Source of the DNA: Erpobdella octoculata
Taxonomy: Eukaryota > Annelida > Clitellata > Hirudinida > Erpobdellidae
Direction: 5' to 3'
DNA: 64,000 nt
Assembly: GCA_963978895.1 (NCBI GenBank)
Contig: OZ022238.1
Coordinates: forward strand, 29,861,117-29,925,116
Shown piece by piece: positions 59,066-64,000 of the stretch. Each line of letters begins with the position of its first letter. Positions within the stretch are counted from its first letter, which is position 1. The position numbers and the translations under genes were made by a program. Below the pieces are notes generated by a model. The model did not search any database, was not told the DNA's origin, and was given only the letters and a program-made list of their open reading frames with translations.

Positions 59066-59692
59066 GAAGTGATTTGAACTCACGACCTGAGAATTGTAGA
59101 GTTAAATTTTTACAAATTCAAATTGAAAATCCAACGCACTTACCTCTAAGCCACCACCTGTACTCCACAGGTAATTTACATTCGGCAATAACTTCTATAT
59201 AAACTATTAAATTTTCAAAAAATGCAATAAAAATAATATTTTGTATGGCTTAGCCTAGGATTTGATCACAGGCTCTCATGAGGAAATATTGAACCATTCG
59301 TTCACCGTCACAAATTCACTTATTAATATTGTTTTGCAGAAACTTGTATATAAATGAACAAAAATCAATTTTATTAAGTATAAAAAGTTCGCTTGTGCAA
59401 GTATTTGAACTCACGACCTGACGAGGAATACAATCCTCGAGCAATACCGCTCGTCCACCAACACACAACTATGACTTATCATTTATTTGCGAAATGTCAT
59501 ATTTAAATCATTATGAAACCGTATTGAAACTGAAACAAAATTAAATTATCGATTAAAATTTAACGACAAATATTTTCTTAAACCAAAATTATCTTGAAAG
59601 TTAAAAATGTGAAAGAAAAAATATTCGTCGATCAGTGCGCTTGAACTCATGACCTCGAGCTTCTTAGGCAGAGACTTATCCACCAAGCCAAT
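59066..59692 (-). other. Four tRNA-like modules in Helitron 5' region
   Basis: On the same strand as the Helitron ORFs lie 59066-59157, 59251-59313, 59395-59462 and 59629-59692. Box A-like pieces include TGGCTTAGAGG and TGGCTTGGTGG (consensus TGGCNNAGTGG); box B-like pieces include GGTCGTGAGTTCAAATC. The third module can form a D-arm (GAGC/GCTC) and an anticodon-type stem (CGAGG/CCTCG). Acceptor stems and T-stems are imperfect, so these are not convincing functional tRNA genes. Confidence 0.4.
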
Positions 59693-59835
59693 GTAGCTTG
59701 ATTTAATTTTCATGACGTTCTGCTAGTCACGAATATAACTTATTATATTTCTTCCCATATAAAAATGAAATTAATTAAAATTAACTTAATTAATTGACTT
59801 ATTGTAAAACTAATAATTGAATATTGCATTGTCTT

Positions 59836-60590
59836 CTATTTTGAGCATGTATGCAAAATTTGAAAAAAATCTATCATCAGGAAGTGACTCAAAAATTGAT
59901 TGCAAGATTTGAAACAGACAGAGAAACAGAAAGACAAACAGAGACGACGAGTAGATAAAAGCATTGGGAAAAAAGACAAAGATCCTGCATGGTCTGGAAG
60001 GAGCCGGTTACGTAGCTTGCTTATGAGACGTCCACTGACTGAAAATAATCGTTCTGATTGCACCGAAGTTGCAGGAATGCATAAGAACTTCAGGGAAAGC
60101 TGAGCTGCTTTAGGAAAAGGTTTCTCATTTTGTTTCCACCACTCGAATGCTGTTTCAGTTGAGGTTGTCAACCATGATGATTTGAGATAATTTTCAAAGT
60201 CAGATTCCTCAGGCGTCTGCTGTGCCGCACTCTGACCCAGGAGAAACATAACTGCATCGTGATTTGGCGGAGATCGTTTAGTTGGCGGTTCCGAGCCAGT
60301 TGCATATCCAGACGTCGACAGCTGTTCGAGGCTTGCTGGCAGCTGTCTGATCAGATGACGGACCGTTTCATACGCCCATTTTTTGAGATCGTCAGGAAAT
60401 CCAGGAAGATGTTTATACATTGAATCGAGAATTGATGCAACAACGCATCCATTTGTTACTGTTTCGTTACGTTCTAATTCAAAACGTTAAATGTTCTTAG
60501 GAACATCTTCATTAATGGTTAAATGATTTTTGATGAATCATAATATTGGAAAAACACAAGAAGCTGATGGCTGGCTGCAACGCTTTCAAG
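59836..60590 (-). pseudogene. hAT transposase C-terminal part (hAT-D)
   Basis: The frame 60420-59836 starts after 'TNGCVVASILDS' and reads 'MYKHLPGFPDDLKKWAYETV', then 'SSWLTTSTETAFEWWKQNEK' and 'PATSVQSERLFSVSGRLISK', the hATC dimerisation domain of ZBED-like transposases. The frame changes shortly after 'NRLLPDHAGS'. The N-terminal BED finger and the catalytic Asp region are deleted. The Helitron lies 60 bp beyond its end. Confidence 0.85.
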
Positions 60591-61073
60591 ACGGGGGAGC
60601 AGTTCAGCCATTAGTTGCCAATGTTCGTTCTTAATTTAAAATGTTTTGGCTTTGTTCAATTTCACCAAGCAATAATCGTTTTAAAAACCGATAATCGTTC
60701 TCAAAAGCGATAATCGGATTTACCATTATCGTTTAACATGAGTAGGCCCTTCGACGGCAAGGTACAAGCCCAATAATGAGACTACGTCATTGAAAGCCCG
60801 AGTATCCCGGTTTTGAAGTCGTTCAAGGTGTATGTTAATATCTCCTGTTATGAAGAGATGTGATAACAAATTTTTCAAGTAGTTCTGCTAATTCTGTGAA
60901 GAAAAGTGATTTGAGTGGGCCAGTTCTGTAAATGGAGATTAATGTTATGCTTTTTTCACGTGTAGTTACGTATCTGTTATTAAGTATCTATTGTAATTTA
61001 TTTTATATTGAGTAATGCCTTCATTTTTTCATGTAAAAGAATTTCAAATCTAATTGGATTAATGCTTTTTTAG

Positions 61074-61340
61074 GAACTATTGGAAAGAGGTTTGACAAAA
61101 TCGGACTGGAAAATACTGAAGAAAATCGCCTTGCTTATAGAAAACTTCTTTTTTCTTCTGATCCATCATTTGCCAAAAGCATTAGTGGTGTAATACTATA
61201 TCATGAAACTCTTTATCAAAAGAATGATGATGGGACACCTCTTATCAAATTACTGCAGGATAAAGGGATTATCCCTGGTATAAAAGTTGATTTGGGAACT
61301 ACTATTCTAGGAGGAACTGATGAGGAAACAACAACACAAG
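61074..61340 (+). CDS. Fructose-bisphosphate aldolase, class I, coding exon 2
   Basis: The acceptor ttttttag and donor caag|gtaagc bound an exon of 267 bp that continues from exon 1 in phase 1 and ends in phase 1. It encodes residues 38-126: '[20 protein letters not shown]', '[20 protein letters not shown]', '[20 protein letters not shown]' and 'ETTTQ'. It includes the Lys-Arg of the phosphate/substrate site (rabbit Lys41-Arg42) and Lys107 in 'IKVD'; the usual 'VDKG' is VDLG here. The Schiff-base lysine and C-terminal tyrosine are in later exons outside the window. The full protein would be about 363 residues. Confidence 0.96.
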
Positions 61341-62500
61341 GTAAGCAATTTTTATGGCAACAATATGGTTTTTCTTCATGAGCTTGATAGAATTTTATAT
61401 AAAAATAGAATAAAGGCAAGTACTAGTTTTTTAAGAAATTGTCGAGTAAAGCTTAACTTGCATGCAAGCAGCGAGTTCTTTTGCACAAAATAATTCTATG
61501 ATTACATGAGAAAATATTGCTGGTTCCATAGTATATTTTCAATTATATAGTGTAATTGGTTTTAATAAACTGTTGCAATGATAAAAATTTGATGTCTTAT
61601 TAAATATAAAATTATTTTTAGTTGTCTTGTGTAGAATTAAAACATATCCTTTAAGGAGGATTTACATGGGCAAAGATTTACTGGCATTGTCTTAATTATT
61701 CACTGGCACATTGAAAGCTGTAAGGCAACCAACATTATGCACACTGAAGAGTAGTTGGCATGGCTGTATGGAGTTAAGGTGCATTTCTCATACGTGCTAA
61801 TGACATCTTAGTTTGGTTCATAAATTTTAATAGGCAAGCTATAGTATTTGTTATAACTAAGAGCTCAAAAGAAATATCAGTCAGATTGATCCATACAAAA
61901 AGTTATTAGCAAAACTAGTTGCTCAACATTAGCTGATGAGAATGCAGCTTTTTCATGTTCTGAGTGAAAAGTGACCATAATGAGAACTTTTTAGATCTTG
62001 TTGTACAAAATAAAAATTATATAATTATTTTGATGAAAAGCACACTGTAGCTGAATCTGTTGCCAATGGCAGAACGTGAAACTGCCAATAATAGAAAAAT
62101 ACTTCAGTACTATTACATTCAATGATAAAAATATTTCAAGGTTTAAAAATTGAATTAGAAACAAATCACCGTCACGATTGAATTTCCAGCACATCAATTG
62201 TCTTCAGTCGATGCTGCGTCCTGATTTCAGCTTCGTAGCGATATTTCCCCAGACATATCACGCAGAGAGTCAAATGAGAATTTTTTGATGGATGGTTCAC
62301 CGGTCGTGTCCGTCCCTCTGCCACAACAGCCTACGTCTTCAGTCCTTGATTACAGCAGCCAGGACAATGAAATCGGTCACAAAATGAGCAGAGCGAAAGA
62401 GCGAGCGGAAACGTAAATTAGAAAATGAGTGGGAACGGGAAAGCAAGCAGGAACGGAAAAACAACTGAGAGCGAAAAAGGAAAAGCGACCTTGGGCGTGA
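61341..62500 (+). other. Aldolase intron 2, left part; no gene
   Basis: The sequence at 61661-61760 ('gatttacatgggcaaagatt', 'aaggcaaccaacatt') resembles 2840-2990 with an internal inversion, so it is a dispersed repeat. The next aldolase exon is not in the window. Confidence 0.55.
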
Positions 62501-63080
62501 AACCGGGGTACCCGGGGATTTTAGAGGTTTATTGACATTATTTGGTCTAAGTGATGAGTGCTTTTTATTGGCAACTAGCGGGGTTACCCGGCGTTGCCCG
62601 GGGTTTTTTAGAGGTTTTTCTAATGTTTGTCTCTCTCGCTCCCGTTTCTTTCTCCACTTTCCCGTTTTCGTCGCGTTCCCGGTCGCTTTTCCGCTCTCGG
62701 TCGTTTTCCAGCTCCCGTTCGCTTTCCCGCTCAGAAGTTTTGTTATCGATTTTCTCTCTTGCTCGCGTTTCCTTCCAAGCATGCTCTCCCGATTCCAGTC
62801 GCTTTCCGCGTTCCCGGTCGCTTTCCGCGTTCCCGGTCGCTTTCCCGTTCCCGGTCGCTTTCCAGTTCCCGGTCGCTTTCCCGTTCCCGGTCGCTTTCCC
62901 GTTCCCGGTCGCTTTCCCGTTCCCGCTCACGCTTGCTCTCCCGTTCCCGGTCATGCTTGCTCTCTCATTCCCGGTCACGGTTGCTCTCCCGTTCACGTTA
63001 ATTTTTTCTTTTCCATTCTTTCATAACTTCTGTTAGCCCATAAAACGTAAAATAGATTTGCTAAGACTATATATATATAT
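62501..63080 (-). mobile_element. Non-autonomous Helitron fragments, minus orientation
   Basis: CTAG at 62575 and 'ggggttacccggcgttgccc' mark a Helitron 3' terminus on the - strand; another partial terminus is at about 62505. The interior is a minisatellite of the 18-bp unit CCCGGTCGCTTTCCCGTT, nearly perfect at 62810-62940, then a (TA)n tract near 63069 where the 5' end would lie. The Arg/Ser-rich frames are repeat artefacts. Confidence 0.6.
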
Positions 63081-63434
63081 ATATGAATGTTTGTGGGTTA
63101 GTTTGTCTATTATAGAAACGGGAAAGCGACCCGGAACGGACAGCGAGCGGGAACGGAAAAGCAAGCGTGAGCGGGAATGGGAGAGCAAACGTGAGCGGGA
63201 AAGCGACCGGGAGTGGTAAAGCGACCGGGAGCGGGAAAGCGACCGGGAGCGGGAAAGCGACCGGGAGCGGGAAAGCGACCGGGAGCGGGAAAGCGACCGG
63301 CAGCGGGAAAACGACCGAAAACGGGAAAGCGAACGGGAGTGGGAAAGCAGGTGGCAAAGGAAACGGGAGAGAAAGAGACAAACATTAAAAAAACCTCTAA
63401 AAAACCCGGGCAACGCCGGGTATCTCCGCCAGTA
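63081..63434 (+). mobile_element. Non-autonomous Helitron fragment, plus orientation
   Basis: From the (TA)n tract comes 'gaatgtttgtgggttagttt', then about ten copies of GACCGGGAGCGGGAAAGC (18 bp, 63183-63330), and at the end CCCGGGCAACGCCGGG followed by 'tatctccgCCAG|T'. It is the mirror image of the preceding fragment, so the two lie head to head. Confidence 0.65.
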
Positions 63435-63535
63435 CATACATAAACACACACACAGACACACATACATGCACATACACATACATACATACACACATACATA
63501 CGCACATACATATATATATAGTTCCCGCTCGCTCA
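63435..63535. repeat. (CA)n/(CATA)n simple repeat
   Basis: 'acatacataaacacacacac' and similar runs, ending in (TA)n. Confidence 0.85.
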
Positions 63536-63699
63536 CCCGCTCCGCTCCGCTCATTTTGTGACGGATTTCAAATTTTTTTTTTATATTTGACTTCCCTTGA
63601 CTCTCAAGGTTGTGTGAAAATTTCATTACGATCGGATGAATGGTGTAGCAATGCATTAAGGACATTAACATATATACATATATACAAACATTCATTTTT

Positions 63700-63992
63700 A
63701 TATATATAGATATAACCAGCCAAGCTGAACAATGTTCACATGGAACTGAGGTAGCTGATAGGCACAAAATGGTCTTGGCAAGGAATGACAATTTTGGATA
63801 TCGGTGTTCATTAAGTTTCCACCATTGTAGGAGGCAGTGGCTATATATATATTCTTTTAAGCACACTCCGTTAAAAACTATGGCCCACTTGGCGTTTATC
63901 AATTTTTTTATGGTGCCCTCGATTTTGTGGTAATTGAGACTTGTTTCAGATGTTTTATTTGGCTTACTGCAGTTTCGGAAATCCTTTTCCAT
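63700..63992 (-). pseudogene. hAT transposase C-terminal fragment
   Basis: The - strand from 63992 gives 'MEKDFRNCSKPNKTSETSLN', 'LLQWWKLNEHRYPKLSFLAK' and 'LCLSATSVPCEH', the conserved WW and 'ATSVP.E' block of the hATC domain. It then runs into 'SAWLVIS' and the repeat. Only about 90 residues; the window ends before the upstream part. Confidence 0.75.
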
Positions 63993-64000
63993 CTTCAGAG

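Larger units (their letters stand above)
53185..59770 (-). mobile_element. Coding Helitron (Rep-helicase)
   Basis: The borders are inferred by comparison with 545-870, where the flanking sequence is continuous apart from about 20 bp. On the - strand the 5' side starts near 'TCatttttatatgggaag'. The 3' side ends just after a hairpin GAATAGG...CCTATTC, then 'tttttgta|tat', which lacks a canonical CTRR end and could suit a Helentron/Helitron2-type element. It encodes one long polyprotein, broken by one stop and three frameshifts. The 5' non-coding part (58804-59770) carries tRNA-like modules. Confidence 0.8.
52743..60737 (-). mobile_element. hAT element (hAT-D) carrying a Helitron
   Basis: The flanking 8-bp duplication atgagtag (52735-52742, 60738-60745) is perfect and lies in a LINE reading frame. 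The ends begin GGTTGTTAATTTCGG and, inverted, GTTAAACGATAATGG; both are followed by repeats of 'aacgattatcg'. It encodes the tail of a hAT transposase at 59836-60590 and was split by a Helitron at about 53185/59770. Without the Helitron it is about 1.4 kb, so it is also internally deleted. Confidence 0.88.
52430..60960 (-). pseudogene. LINE endonuclease fragment split by hAT-D
   Basis: The - strand of 60960-60746 encodes 'GPLKSLFFTELAELLEKFV' and, after a frameshift, 'TGDINIHLERLQNRDTRAFN' and 'DVVSLLGLYLAVEG'. Across the inserted hAT-D the frame continues without a break at 52742: 'PTHNHGGLLDIVL'. These are AP-endonuclease motifs of an L2/jockey-type LINE. The codons span the 8-bp duplication, which proves that this was the pre-insertion site. 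The sequence decays before about 52430. Confidence 0.85.
37175..61073 (+). other. Aldolase intron 1 (23.9 kb)
   Basis: The intron opens with gtgagt and closes with tttttag. It is in phase 1: the last base of exon 1 (g) and first two of exon 2 (ga) make a glycine codon, giving the continuous 'LAADESTGTIGKRF' of aldolases. It is packed with nested transposons, most of them antisense to the gene. Confidence 0.93.

Noticed and set aside
62339..63511. Several long Arg/Ser- or Gly/Lys-rich frames
   Set aside because: They arise from the 18-bp minisatellite, which is open in all frames; no domain is seen.

Overview
This is a repeat-dominated, AT-rich animal genomic window, most likely from an invertebrate. 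One host gene is recognisable. It is a class I fructose-bisphosphate aldolase on the + strand, whose first two coding exons lie at 37063-37174 and 61074-61340. They join in phase 1, separated by a 23.9 kb intron, and the rest of the gene lies beyond the right edge. The aldolase reads like an invertebrate (arthropod-type) protein, but the species cannot be fixed from the sequence.

Almost everything else is transposon-derived, and many elements can be bounded exactly by terminal repeats and target-site duplications. 1-3763: a Helitron-like remnant interrupted by a hAT-like element (329-3402), which is itself interrupted by a second hAT-like element (1563-2642). 4528-8036: two 0.55 kb direct repeats, Helitron fragments and a decayed cysteine-rich ORF. 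9277-16680: a ZMYM1-like hAT transposase pseudogene split by a hAT-B element, which is split in turn by a non-autonomous Helitron; then a gypsy gag fragment and a GC-rich hAT MITE. 16966-24373: two P elements with THAP transposases. The second is nearly intact, carries a nested 1.46 kb MITE and sits in a Ulp1-like protease remnant. 26855-30677: a hAT-like element and two Helitrons with internal repeats. 30861-34380: an almost intact L2-type LINE on the - strand. 34414-37010: a hAT-like element with a foldback transposon inside it, ending 52 bp before the aldolase ATG.

Inside aldolase intron 1 are a MITE (37223-38988) with five tandem histone-type 3' stem-loops on its - strand, a 193 bp palindromic MITE, a telomere-like tract, a cluster of ERR/FTZ-F1-type half-sites, a LINE fragment, an LTR-retrotransposon 5' end, a cysteine-rich ORF, a third P element, a large palindrome, and an L2 fragment with a hAT insertion. 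There is also a clear nest: LINE, then hAT-D (52743-60737), then a coding Helitron (about 53185-59770) that carries four tRNA-like modules. Of eight coding transposon remnants in the intron, seven lie antisense to aldolase. The end of the window (61341-64000) is intron 2, with inverted Helitron fragments rich in an 18-bp minisatellite and a hAT C-terminal fragment.
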